From the NCBI GenBank assembly GCA_018222605.1, contig JAAEZZ010000012.1:83826-147825 (forward strand): a stretch of DNA of 64,000 nt, read 5' to 3'. The stretch's first letter is position 1; every line of letters begins with the position of its first letter. Source of the DNA: Alphaproteobacteria bacterium (GTDB taxonomy: Bacteria > Pseudomonadota > Alphaproteobacteria > Caulobacterales > Hyphomonadaceae). Both the position numbers and the translations under genes were made by a program. Of this stretch, positions 41,932-49,781 are shown one piece after another. Under the pieces are notes generated by a model. It saw nothing but the letters and a program-made list of their open reading frames with translations, was not told the origin of the DNA and did not search any database.

Positions 41932-42870
41932 ATGGCGCCAGCTCCGGTAAAGACACGTATCACAGAGATGCTCGGCATCGAGAAACCGATCATTCAGGCG
42001 GCCATGGGCTGGATTGCCCGATCCCGGCTCTCCTCTGCCGTCTCGAATGCCGGGGGCATGGGCATTATCGAGACCTCTTCCGGCGAGTTGGATGCCGTGC
42101 GGGAAGAGATCAGGCAGATGAAGACGCTGACGGACAAGCCGTTCGGCGTGAACGTCGCCCAGGCCTTTGTGCGCGATCCGGATATTGTCCAGTTTGTGAT
42201 TGATCAGGGGATCAAATTCGTCACCACCTCTGCGGGCGACCCGATGAAATATACCGGCATGTTAAAGGAAGCCGGCCTGACCGTGTTCCATGTCGTTCCT
42301 TCGCTGCAAGGCGCCCTGCGCGCGATAGAGGCCGGTGTGGACGGCCTGATCGTGGAAGGCGGGGAAGGGGGTGGCTTCAAGAACCCGAAGGATGTTGCCT
42401 CCATGGTGCTGATCCCGCTGGTTTGTGAGCATGTGGATGTGCCGGTTGTGGCGGCAGGCGGCATTACGGACGGGCGCAGCATGGCTGCGGCCTTCGCGCT
42501 GGGCGCAGAGGCCGTGCTGATGGGCACGCGTATCCTGTCATCGGTGGAAAGCCCTGTTCATTCCAATTGGAAAGAGGCGATCGTGCAGGCGGAGGCCACC
42601 GATACGGTTTTCCTGAACCGTTCCGGACCGGGGCCTGCGCTCCGCGCGTTGCGGACAGAGCGGACGGACCGGATCCAGAAGGAAGGTGTGGAGAACATCT
42701 TCGGAGAATTTGCCCATACCCGGGACGTTTATTTTGGCGGCGACCTTGAAGCCGGCATCGCCCTGACCGGTCAGGTGGCAGGCCGGATCACAGAGGTGAA
42801 GCCTGTCGCGCAGATTTTTGAGGAAACCCTGGCCGAATATCATGACGTCGTCTCGCGCCTGCCGAGATAG
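41932..42870 (+). CDS. Nitronate monooxygenase (2-nitropropane dioxygenase family)
   Basis: The 312-residue TIM-barrel FMN protein has IQAAMGWIA near the start, SNAGGMGIIETSSG, and VVAAGGITDGRSMAAAFALGAEAVLMGTR, the phosphate-binding segment. EGGEGGGF sits in the family's central loop, after which many nitronate monooxygenases have a catalytic His not seen here. It oxidises alkyl nitronates or acts as a general FMN oxidoreductase. GGGAGAGTT precedes the ATG. It is terminated by a bidirectional hairpin. Confidence 0.88.
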   Translation: MAPAPVKTRITEMLGIEKPIIQAAMGWIARSRLSSAVSNAGGMGIIETSSGELDAVREEIRQMKTLTDKPFGVNVAQAFVRDPDIVQFVIDQGIKFVTTSAGDPMKYTGMLKEAGLTVFHVVPSLQGALRAIEAGVDGLIVEGGEGGGFKNPKDVASMVLIPLVCEHVDVPVVAAGGITDGRSMAAAFALGAEAVLMGTRILSSVESPVHSNWKEAIVQAEATDTVFLNRSGPGPALRALRTERTDRIQKEGVENIFGEFAHTRDVYFGGDLEAGIALTGQVAGRITEVKPVAQIFEETLAEYHDVVSRLPR

Positions 42871-42902
42871 CTCGGCATGAGGCTGCGGGTTGGAATGCAA
42901 AG

Positions 42903-42938
42903 AAAAAAGCCCGCGGGTTTTATCCGGCGGGCTTTTTT
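42903..42938. terminator. Bidirectional terminator between converging genes
   Basis: AAAAAAGCCCGC and GCGGGCTTTTTT enclose a partly paired loop, so T runs appear on both strands. It separates the nitronate monooxygenase (plus) and ptsN (minus) ends. Confidence 0.93.
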
Positions 42939-42960
42939 ATGTCTGATTTTACGGTCGGCG

Positions 42961-43431
42961 TCAGGCCGGCGTATCTGCGGCTTCGCGGCAGACAATTGCG
43001 CGGACCTGCTCTTCCGTTGTGGCCTCTCTCAGCGCGTCGCGCACAGTGCTTTGGCGGAAGGCGCGGCTGACCTGAGCCAGGGCCCGCAAATGGTCAGCGC
43101 CCGCTGATTTCGGGGCCAGAAGCATGAAGACGAGGTCGCACGGGCGCTCATCAATGGCTTCAAAGTCTACCCCGTGAACCAGCCGCATATAGCCGCCTGT
43201 GGGCGTCTCGATGCCTTCCAGGCGAGCGTGGGGGATGGCAACGCCTTCTCCCACGCCGGTTGATCCCAGGCGTTCACGTTCCATAACGGCATCTTCGATC
43301 AGGCGCGGGCTGAGTCCCACTTTTTCAGCCAGGGCTTCTGCCAGGGCGTGAATGGCCTGTTTCCGGCTGGTCGCCTCGAACGATGGTATGATTACCCCGC
43401 CTTCAAGCAGGGAGGTCAGATCAGTGGCCAT
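42961..43431 (-). CDS. ptsN: PTS IIA-like nitrogen regulatory protein PtsN
   Basis: The 156-residue EIIA-Ntr protein has TSRKQAIHALAEALAEKVGL and the active-site His in VGEGVAIPHARLEG (about residue 68), with FMLLAPKSAGADHLRALAQVSR following. It is phosphorylated in the PTS-Ntr chain and regulates K+ transporters, stress and carbon/nitrogen balance. It follows hpf by 23 bases in the same direction. In most alphaproteobacteria hpf-ptsN follow rpoN; here they are displaced. Confidence 0.93.
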   Translation of the reverse strand: MATDLTSLLEGGVIIPSFEATSRKQAIHALAEALAEKVGLSPRLIEDAVMERERLGSTGVGEGVAIPHARLEGIETPTGGYMRLVHGVDFEAIDERPCDLVFMLLAPKSAGADHLRALAQVSRAFRQSTVRDALREATTEEQVRAIVCREAADTPA

Positions 43432-43454
43432 GAAGTTGCTTTCCGTCTTCCGGC

Positions 43455-44048
43455 TTAGGTCTTTCGGGCATTCTCCGGGTCTACCCAGCCAATATGCCCG
43501 TCTGGGCGGCGGTAGACCATATTCAGGCCCTCATGGCCAGCATTTCTGAACATGATTGCCGGAACTTCCTGCAGTTCAAGCTGCATAACTGCCTCTGAAA
43601 CGCTCATCGTCCGGATCGAAACCGAGGTTTCTGCCACGGTGAGGGGCGTATCATCGGTCACTTCGATGGAATCGTCCTCATCGGTGTCGTGGCCATTGAC
43701 CTTGAACACGGATTCCGAGGCCATTTCAGACGGCATGGGCGCGGATGTGCCGGAATGATGGTCCTTCAGGCGGCGCTTGTAGCGGCGCACGCGCTTTTCC
43801 ATCTTGTTCAGGCTGTCTTCCAGTGCGGCATAGGGGTCTTCCGCCTTGCCTGTGGATTGCAGGATGATGCCGGAAGGCAGGTGTACATTACAGTCAACTT
43901 CAACAAACGGGCCCTGCTGGGACACGAAAACGCGAGCGTCTCCTGTTCGGTTGAAGTATTTACTGACGGCCGCCTCCAGTCCGGTTTCAATACGGCTCCG
44001 CAGAGCCTCTCCGAGATCCATATGCTTGCCAGTAATCTGTATCTGCAC
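43455..44048 (-). CDS. hpf: Ribosome hibernation promoting factor, long form
   Basis: The 197-residue long HPF has an N-terminal YfiA-like domain (residues 1-100: QIQITGKHMDLGEALRSRIE, then AEDPYAALEDSLNKMEKRVRR). An acidic linker follows (about 115-140). The C-terminal dimerisation domain (about 142-197) has FRNAGHEGLNMVYRRPDGHIGWV. It stops translation by pairing 70S ribosomes into 100S particles in stationary phase. GTG 44048 is the start; AAAAAAGGAG is just upstream. ptsN follows. Confidence 0.93.
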   Translation of the reverse strand: MQIQITGKHMDLGEALRSRIETGLEAAVSKYFNRTGDARVFVSQQGPFVEVDCNVHLPSGIILQSTGKAEDPYAALEDSLNKMEKRVRRYKRRLKDHHSGTSAPMPSEMASESVFKVNGHDTDEDDSIEVTDDTPLTVAETSVSIRTMSVSEAVMQLELQEVPAIMFRNAGHEGLNMVYRRPDGHIGWVDPENARKT

Positions 44049-44298
44049 GGGCGGTCTCCTTTTTTGTTTTAAGGGTCTGATTATGACCCAGAATTTGGCC
44101 GGAAGCGAATCTAATCGGCCTTGTATTTGAGTTGGGGCTGGCTCGTGTCCGTCTCAAGACTTGCTTCCTGAATATCCGTTCTCCTGAACCTTAAATTTTG
44201 TACGGGAAATACGGGACATCCCGCAGGGTGTTTGTCCTGTATCCTTGACCTTTCGCAGTAAGATGCGGCCCGACATGCTATTCGGGGGATGTTTTAGT

Positions 44299-46176
44299 AT
44301 GGCGGTAATGACTTGCCGACATGCTGTAGCAGACTTGGGGATGCGGTTTCCTGATAGTTTCAAACGATTGTTCCTGCGTATGCCTTCTTCCAACGCGCAC
44401 AATGTAAGCTTTCCGCCCATGACGGACGGAGATGATATCCTTTACCGGAGTGTCTTTGAACACGCGGCGGTCGGCATTGCCTATATTTCACCTGAGGGAA
44501 AATGGCTGCGCATCAATGAGCGGGTCGCGCAGATGTTTGGCTATACGCCGGCTGAACTTGAGGCGCTGAGCTTTCAGGACATCACCCATCCGGAGGATTT
44601 GGAGACCAATCTGGATCTTCTGGAAGAGGTACGGGAGGGGCGGCGCGACGGGTACAAGCTGGAAAAGCGCTACTTTCACAAGACGGGTCACATCGTCTGG
44701 GTAAATCTGAGTGTCAGCTGCATACGCGATGCAGAGGGAAAGCTGCTCTATTTGATATCCGTGCTGGACGACGTCACAGAGCGAAAGCAGATCCAGCAGG
44801 CGCTGGATGAGAGCGAGGCCAGGTTTCGCGCCTATCAGCAAACCAGCCCAGACGGCTTCATGATCTTGCATAGCCTGCGTGATGACACGAACGAAATTAT
44901 CGACTTTGTCTGGGATTTCGTGAACCCCGCGGGGGAGGTGATTACGCAGCGTACGAAAAAGGATCTGATCGGTGCGCGCTTGCTGGAGAGCATGCCGACG
45001 CATCGCAGGCTCGGCCTATTTGATGCCTACAAGAAGGTGGTAGAGACGGGCGAGACATGGCAGAGTGAAGTCAATTACCCTCGACAGCGAACCGGCGAGA
45101 AAATCTGGCTACGGATCACGGCTGCCAAGGTTGACGATGGCTTTGCGGTCTCCTTGCAGGACATTACCAACCATAAGGATGCCGAGATGCGCCTGCGCGA
45201 AAGCCAGGACCGTCAACGTAGCATTCTGGATAATGTTGTTGCCTTTGTCGGCTTGCTGGCTCCGGACGGCGTGCTTCTTGAGGCAAACACGCCGTCACTG
45301 GTTGCTGCGGGAATTCAGCGTCAGGATGTTATTGGCAAGAAATTCTGGGACTGTGCCTGGTGGAATTATGATCCTGATGTGCAGGCTAGAATTCGTGACG
45401 CAGTCAGTCGGGCCGCAGCAGGCGAGCATATGCGCTTTGACGTGAAGATATGTGGCATTGGCAACACGCGCATTCCTATCGACTTTCAACTCGCGCCCTG
45501 CTTCGACGATATCGGCCGCGTGACACAAATCATTCCGTCCGGTATCGACATCACTGAGCGGAAGCTGGCTGAATCGCAGCGCGAGATGCTGGTGCGGGAA
45601 CTCAGCCACCGCGTTAAAAACTCCCTGGCCATGGTGCAGGCAATCGCGTCCCACACAATGCATGTGGAAAGTTCGATCGAGGCGTTCCGGGAATCCTTCT
45701 CCGGGCGCTTGCGGGCCATTGCAGCTTGTCATGACCTGCTTGTTGCAACGACGCGAACCTCCGCCAACATTGCGCAACTGGTCAATGAGCAGGTTTCTCC
45801 CTATACGTCCCCCCAGGCCGACAGGGTTACCATGTCCGGGCCGCCGATCATTCTGGGGCCGGAATCATCCTATGCATTCGGTCTGATCCTGCACGAGCTG
45901 GCGACGAATGCCGTGAAATACGGGGCATGGTCGAATGAGGTCGGCAGCGTCTACGTCAGCTGGAGCGCGCAGCTTGGCAAGGATGGCCGCACGGAAATCG
46001 TCGTGAACTGGCGCGAAAGAGGCGGTCCGAAAGTTTCCCCGCCAGAGCGGAAAGGTTTCGGCAGTGTGCTGATCGAAGAAAGCCTGTCCCACTCGCTCGG
46101 CGGGCAGGCCCATATTGAATATGCCGAGGAAGGGCTGAATGCCCGCTTCCAGTTCCCGGTGGAGGACATGGCATGA
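44299..46176 (+). CDS. PAS-domain HWE-family sensor histidine kinase
   Basis: The 625-residue protein has three PAS-like units, at about 45-165 (VFEHAAVGIAYISPEGKWL), 170-290 and 300-420, followed by the dimerisation helix with ELSHRVKNSLAMVQAIASH (phospho-His about residue 437). The ATPase part has HELATNAVKYGAWS and VNWRERGG, the W-x-E signature of HWE kinases. No membrane segment is seen, so it is cytosolic. HWE kinases often act in light, redox and general stress signalling. GGGGGA nine bases before ATG 44299 favours that start; upstream ATG 44245 is possible. It is coupled to the response regulator (ATGA). Confidence 0.87.
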   Translation: MAVMTCRHAVADLGMRFPDSFKRLFLRMPSSNAHNVSFPPMTDGDDILYRSVFEHAAVGIAYISPEGKWLRINERVAQMFGYTPAELEALSFQDITHPEDLETNLDLLEEVREGRRDGYKLEKRYFHKTGHIVWVNLSVSCIRDAEGKLLYLISVLDDVTERKQIQQALDESEARFRAYQQTSPDGFMILHSLRDDTNEIIDFVWDFVNPAGEVITQRTKKDLIGARLLESMPTHRRLGLFDAYKKVVETGETWQSEVNYPRQRTGEKIWLRITAAKVDDGFAVSLQDITNHKDAEMRLRESQDRQRSILDNVVAFVGLLAPDGVLLEANTPSLVAAGIQRQDVIGKKFWDCAWWNYDPDVQARIRDAVSRAAAGEHMRFDVKICGIGNTRIPIDFQLAPCFDDIGRVTQIIPSGIDITERKLAESQREMLVRELSHRVKNSLAMVQAIASHTMHVESSIEAFRESFSGRLRAIAACHDLLVATTRTSANIAQLVNEQVSPYTSPQADRVTMSGPPIILGPESSYAFGLILHELATNAVKYGAWSNEVGSVYVSWSAQLGKDGRTEIVVNWRERGGPKVSPPERKGFGSVLIEESLSHSLGGQAHIEYAEEGLNARFQFPVEDMA

Positions 46177-46532
46177 AACGCTCGGTGCTGGTCGTCGAAG
46201 ATGATTTTCTGATCGCCTATGATCTGAAAACACAGATGGAGGGTGAGGGCTATGATGTCTCTGGCCCGGTCGGCAGTGTAGAGGCCGCCCTCAAGGCTCT
46301 GGAGGCACATGATATCTGCTCGGCCGTTCTGGATATTGACCTCCATGGCACGGCATCCTTCCCGGTGGCGGAAGCCCTGAAGGAGAAGGGCATTCCCTTC
46401 ATGTTCCTGTCAGGCAATTGTGCATGGCAGCTGCCGCGGGAATTCTCGGACGTACTGGTGCATGGCAAGCCGGTGAGTGTCCCGAAGCTGCTTGGTGAGC
46501 TGAATGATCTGTGTGAACCGGACTGCTGCTGA
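46173..46532 (+). CDS. Single-domain response regulator paired with the HWE kinase
   Basis: The 119-residue receiver has the acidic pair EDD at 9-11, phospho-Asp54 in VLDIDLHG and the Lys in VHGKPVS. It lacks an output domain. The start overlaps the kinase stop by four bases, so a direct cognate pair is likely. The receiver type is common in HWE kinase loci of alphaproteobacteria, where it may serve as phosphate sink or signal relay. It ends two Cys residues from the stop (DCC), an uncommon tail. Confidence 0.88.
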   Translation: MKRSVLVVEDDFLIAYDLKTQMEGEGYDVSGPVGSVEAALKALEAHDICSAVLDIDLHGTASFPVAEALKEKGIPFMFLSGNCAWQLPREFSDVLVHGKPVSVPKLLGELNDLCEPDCC

Positions 46533-46538
46533 TCTTCC

Positions 46539-47627
46539 CTACATGCCGCGAATAGGCCCTTTGAGGGGCGTTCCTTCGCCTTGAGACTCTGCCTTTCCGG
46601 GGTTCTTTCCGTAGTCATGCTTTTTCAGCAGGCCCCTGAACTGATGATAGGTCAGGCCAAGGAAATCTGCGGCCTTGCCCTGATGGCCTTCTGACAGGCT
46701 GAGGGCTTCATCAATCAATTGCATTTCGAAGGCTGCCACTTGCGACGGGAAGTCTGCCGGAATGGTCTCATCCTGCCGAATGCGCGCCGGGTCTGCTTTC
46801 AGGGCAGGTGGGGCCTTGGGGGTGCGTCCGGATTTTGGGCGCCAAGGCGAGTCAAACGGGTCCAGCGCGCTTTGGTCAAACAGCACCGGTTCATCTGGCG
46901 ACAGCATCATTGAGCGGTGCGCCAGCCGTTGGGCAAAGTTGCGCAGTTCACGGACATTTCCCGGCCAGTCATGTGCTTCCATGGCGGCGACGGCAGAAGG
47001 GGCAAAGCCTGGAAAGTCCTGCGCCATCTCTATCGCCATGCGCCGAGCAAAATGATCGGCCAACAGGCTCGCATCTCCGGGGCGCGCGCGTAGCGGCGGC
47101 AGGGTGATCACGTCAAAGGCCAGCCGGTCCAGCAGGTCGGCGCGAAATTCGCCGCGCTCGACCATGGAGGGCAAGTCAGCATTCGTAGCGGCAATGATAC
47201 GCACATTTGTGGTGAGGACTTTCGACCCGCCCACGCGCTGGAATTCGCCATATTCGATGACGCGCAGTAGCTTTTCCTGCACCTGCGCGCTCGCCGTGGC
47301 GATCTCGTCCAGAAAGATCGTGCCGCCATCGGCCAGCTCAAACCGGCCGCGCCGCATCTCTGTCGCGCCTGTGAACGCGCCGCGCTCATGGCCGAACAGT
47401 TCTGAGTCCAGCAGCGTCTCGGAGAGGGCCGCGCAGTTCACCTTGATGAACGGGCCGTCCCAGCGTTTCGACAGGAAGTGCAGACGCTCCCCGATCAGTT
47501 CCTTGCCGGTCCCGCGTTCTCCGATGACGAGGATGGGACGGTCCAGCGGCGCTACGCGAGAAACATGCTCCTGCGCACTCAGCCAGGCCGGCGCTTCACC
47601 AATGAGTTGGGTATTATCGCTAATCAT
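46539..47627 (-). CDS. pspF: PspF-like sigma54-dependent activator
   Basis: The 362-residue protein is an AAA+ activator lacking a receiver domain. The N-terminus LIGEAPAWLSAQEHVSRVAPLDRPILVIGERGTGKE is PspF-like. GAFTGA is present at about 105 (sigma54 contact), Walker B is GGTIFLDEI, and the C-terminal DNA-binding HTH has GHQGKAADFLGLTYHQFRGLLKKH. In Enterobacteria PspA holds PspF inactive until membrane stress. It is divergent from pspA. An in-frame ATG at 47663 precedes it; 47627 better matches the PspF start. The first inverted operator overlaps this start codon. Confidence 0.9.
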   Translation of the reverse strand: MISDNTQLIGEAPAWLSAQEHVSRVAPLDRPILVIGERGTGKELIGERLHFLSKRWDGPFIKVNCAALSETLLDSELFGHERGAFTGATEMRRGRFELADGGTIFLDEIATASAQVQEKLLRVIEYGEFQRVGGSKVLTTNVRIIAATNADLPSMVERGEFRADLLDRLAFDVITLPPLRARPGDASLLADHFARRMAIEMAQDFPGFAPSAVAAMEAHDWPGNVRELRNFAQRLAHRSMMLSPDEPVLFDQSALDPFDSPWRPKSGRTPKAPPALKADPARIRQDETIPADFPSQVAAFEMQLIDEALSLSEGHQGKAADFLGLTYHQFRGLLKKHDYGKNPGKAESQGEGTPLKGPIRGM

Positions 47628-47692
47628 TTCGTCAAAATAACTAAATACTATGAATAAATCCATATTTAATTTTAGCGGTATTGACGAAATGA
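47624..47692. promoter_or_regulatory. Paired PspF operator candidates (12-bp inverted repeat)
   Basis: TCATTTCGTCAA at 47624-47635 and its exact reverse complement TTGACGAAATGA at 47681-47692 lie between pspF and the sigma54 promoter at 47763. Their position is like the UAS I/II of E. coli pspA, and the first overlaps the pspF start, which would explain autorepression. Assignment to PspF is inferred. Confidence 0.65.
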
Positions 47693-47762
47693 CTCCTGTA
47701 AGTTCCTAATGAAAAAGTTTTATTCCCTTTAAAATCAATGTCTTATAAAATTAATTCGAAAC

Positions 47763-47778
47763 TGGCACGGTCCTTGAA
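47763..47778 (+). promoter_or_regulatory. Sigma54 promoter of the psp operon
   Basis: TGGCACGGTCCTTGAA matches TGGCACG-N4-TTGCW except for the C at the -12 element. GG and the -12 position are 10 bases apart as required. The transcription start would be near 47789, before the first small gene. Confidence 0.85.
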
Positions 47779-47835
47779 ATGAAAGAAGGGCTCAGAGCGA
47801 CAGGGCGTTGCTCAACCCAGAAGGACAGAACTGAA

Positions 47836-47967
47836 ATGGAAGACCGTTACAACACTTCAGAAACCCGCTCGGATGCTGGCCGCTTCGGCCGCTGGCTTTC
47901 CACACGCCCGGCCGAAAGCTGGATGTTTTTCGGGGCCGGTGTGCTCCTCGGCGGCTTGTTCTTCTAA
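47836..47967 (+). CDS. Small tail-anchored protein, first gene of the psp operon
   Basis: The 43-residue protein has a charged N-terminal half (residues 1-28) and a hydrophobic C-terminal helix ending WMFFGAGVLLGGLFF, with no residues after it. This is a tail-anchored layout. The ATG at 47836 has AAGGA about 13 bases upstream. It lies 30 bases before the pspA start, under the same sigma54 promoter. A longer frame opens at 47779 but overlaps the promoter -12 region. It is not one of the known Psp proteins that I recognise. Confidence 0.65.
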   Translation: MEDRYNTSETRSDAGRFGRWLSTRPAESWMFFGAGVLLGGLFF

Positions 47968-47998
47968 TCCTCCCCCCAGTTACGAAAGGACTTTTAAA

Positions 47999-48691
47999 AT
48001 GGGTCTGTTTTCCCGTCTCGGCGACATCATCAACTCGAACATCAATGCGATGCTCGACAGTGCCGAAAACCCTGAAAAAATCGCCCGCCTGATCATCCAG
48101 GAAATGGAAGATACACTGGTTGAGGTCCGCACTGCAGCGGCCCGCGCCATGGCGGACAAGAAAGAAATGGAACGTGAGATCGTTCACTTCACGAAAACCC
48201 GTGATGATTGGGCTGCCAAGGCAGAACTGGCCATCGACAAGGGTCGTGAAGATCTGGCCCGCGGCGCGCTGACTGCCAAGCAGAAAGCTGAAGGCGAAAT
48301 CGAACGCCGCAAGGCTGCGATGGCTGCGGCTGAAGAGGCCTTCGAAAAGCGCCAGGACGATCTGTCCAAGCTTCAGGCCAAGCTCGACGAGGCCAAGGCA
48401 AAGCATCGTGCCCTGATGATGCGCCGCGAAGCTGCAGAGCAGCGCATCCGCATGCGGTCGCAAACCTATGACGGCAAGGTCGACGAAGCCCTCGCGCGCT
48501 ATAACAATATCGAGCGCAAGGTTGACGAGATGGAAGCCTATGCCGACACCATCAAGGGTCATGAGCCAAATCTGGCTGCCGAGTTCGCTGCCCTGGAGCG
48601 CGACGAGAGTGTCGAGAAAGAGCTCGAAGCCCTGAAAGCCAAACGTGCGAAGTCTTCTGCGAAGGCGTCCACGAAGAAATCGGAGGACTGA
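47999..48691 (+). CDS. pspA: Phage shock protein A
   Basis: The 230-residue ESCRT-III-like protein starts MGLFSRLGDIINSNINAML, the amphipathic membrane-binding helix. Nearly continuous coiled coil follows, with RLIIQEMEDTLVEVRTAAAR and LARYNNIERKVDEMEAYAD. It ends in a Lys-rich tail. It binds stressed membranes and, in better studied species, holds PspF. The usual start of the family is the ATG at 47999 with AAAGGA upstream; the frame extends farther without support. The following small gene begins three bases after its stop. Confidence 0.95.
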   Translation: MGLFSRLGDIINSNINAMLDSAENPEKIARLIIQEMEDTLVEVRTAAARAMADKKEMEREIVHFTKTRDDWAAKAELAIDKGREDLARGALTAKQKAEGEIERRKAAMAAAEEAFEKRQDDLSKLQAKLDEAKAKHRALMMRREAAEQRIRMRSQTYDGKVDEALARYNNIERKVDEMEAYADTIKGHEPNLAAEFAALERDESVEKELEALKAKRAKSSAKASTKKSED

Positions 48692-48694
48692 TAG

Positions 48695-48805
48695 ATGCTG
48701 TTTTCCCTCGCCTGCCTGACTGGCTTCATGACGCTGGTGTGTGCCCCCGGGCTGATTGCCCAGGCCCGTGCCAAGCAGGGCTCTTCGGTTGAAGAGGCCG
48801 CGTAA
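48695..48805 (+). CDS. 36-residue hydrophobic small protein between pspA and pspB
   Basis: ATG 48695 follows the pspA stop by three bases, and its TAA overlaps the pspB ATG (TAATG), so it is embedded in the translational chain. The product begins MLFSLACLTGFMTLVCAPG, a hydrophobic segment, and ends in a short charged tail with VEEAA. It could be a single-helix membrane protein or a cleaved signal-like peptide. No match is known to me. GGAGG lies nine bases before the ATG. Confidence 0.6.
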   Translation: MLFSLACLTGFMTLVCAPGLIAQARAKQGSSVEEAA

Positions 48806-49059
48806 TGGACGAGTTTCTACCAATCATTGCGATCGTTTCGCTCTTCATTGTCCTGCCGGGAATGATCTTCCACTACATTACGAAGTGGCGGCAGCAAAAA
48901 ACCCTGATGCCAGACGATGAACGAATGATGGAGGATCTCTGGAGATCGGCCCGCGCCATGGAGCGCCGGATCGAGACCCTCGAAGCCCTCCTTGAGCAGA
49001 GTGAGCAGGACGGCCCACGCCGTCCGCCCCGCTCTTCCAGACCCACTTTTGACGACTAA
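48805..49059 (+). CDS. pspB: Phage shock protein B
   Basis: The 84-residue protein has an N-terminal hydrophobic helix (residues 5-24, IIAIVSLFIVLPGMIFHYI). The cytosolic coiled coil follows: TLMPDDERMMEDLWRSARAM, then MERRIETLEALLEQSEQ. This matches PspB, which with PspC senses membrane stress and binds PspA. The start shares one base with the previous stop codon. The Arg-Pro-rich tail (RRPPRSSRP) is longer than in E. coli. Confidence 0.93.
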   Translation: MDEFLPIIAIVSLFIVLPGMIFHYITKWRQQKTLMPDDERMMEDLWRSARAMERRIETLEALLEQSEQDGPRRPPRSSRPTFDD

Positions 49060-49071
49060 GGACCTTAGCTT

Positions 49072-49515
49072 ATGTCCCGCCATTCCCGCCCAAGCCGTGA
49101 TCCTGCCTATGAAGACAGGTACGGTTCCCCCAACCCCAAGCGGTTTTACCGCTCCCGCCAGGACAAGGTGATTGCCGGTGTCTGTGGCGGTCTGGCCGAA
49201 CGTTTCGGATGGGAGCCTGTTCTGGTTCGTATCCTGGCCGTACTCGGATTTTTCTTCGTCATGGGGCCGCTCGCGATCATCCTCTACATCGTTCTGTGGA
49301 TGATCACGCCGCGCACACCGCTCGGCGGCCGGCCCATGTCTCCTGAAGAAGATGCTTTCTGGCGGAATGTGAATGACCGCCCGCGTGTCACCTTCGGGAA
49401 CTTGAAATACACGTTCATGGATCTCGACGAACGTCTCCGGGATATCGAACGCAAGGTCACATCTGACGAGTGGCGCCTGCGCAAGGAGTTCCGGGATCTG
49501 GAGCGCGGTAATTAG
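49072..49515 (+). CDS. pspC: Phage shock protein C
   Basis: The 147-residue protein has a PspC domain: FYRSRQDKVIAGVCGGLAERFG precedes hydrophobic helices at about 55-85 (RILAVLGFFFVMGPLAIIL). After PRTPLGG there is a coiled-coil tail with LDERLRDIERKV and LRKEFRDLERG. PspC sits in the inner membrane with PspB and signals to PspA-PspF. The extended C-terminal helical region resembles enterobacterial PspC. It is 12 bases after pspB. Confidence 0.93.
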   Translation: MSRHSRPSRDPAYEDRYGSPNPKRFYRSRQDKVIAGVCGGLAERFGWEPVLVRILAVLGFFFVMGPLAIILYIVLWMITPRTPLGGRPMSPEEDAFWRNVNDRPRVTFGNLKYTFMDLDERLRDIERKVTSDEWRLRKEFRDLERGN

Positions 49516-49571
49516 AGGCAGCCGCAGCTTCCACACATAACCCTCAATATCCGACGAGAAGGACCGGAAAA

Positions 49572-49781
49572 ATGCGTAAGGGGACGCTACTGACAAATAA
49601 CTGGCTGCTGGGAGGTGTCTCTCTGATCATTCTGACGATGATCGCAGTTGGCGCTGCCACGCAGGGAAGCATGGCTCTGGAGTTCGGCGGGCTCCAGATG
49701 ACCTTCTCTCCTCATGAAGACGGGGGCGTGCGTCTCAGCATTGCCCGCAGCTTTGGCACCTCAGATTTCACTGCGCCGTAA
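49572..49781 (+). CDS. Small membrane protein at the end of the psp operon
   Basis: The 69-residue protein has a short basic N-terminus and a transmembrane helix at about 10-30 ([20 protein letters not shown]). A periplasmic-looking tail follows, with [23 protein letters not shown] lies before ATG 49572. It follows pspC by 56 bases and is probably the last gene of the operon. Its 3' end overlaps that of mnmC on the opposite strand by 21 bases. It is not similar to PspD or PspE as far as I can tell. Confidence 0.65.
   Translation: MRKGTLLTNNWLLGGVSLIILTMIAVGAATQGSMALEFGGLQMTFSPHEDGGVRLSIARSFGTSDFTAP

Noticed and set aside
47792..48823. 343-codon minus-strand frame
   Set aside because: Antisense to pspA and its small neighbours; no protein-like features.
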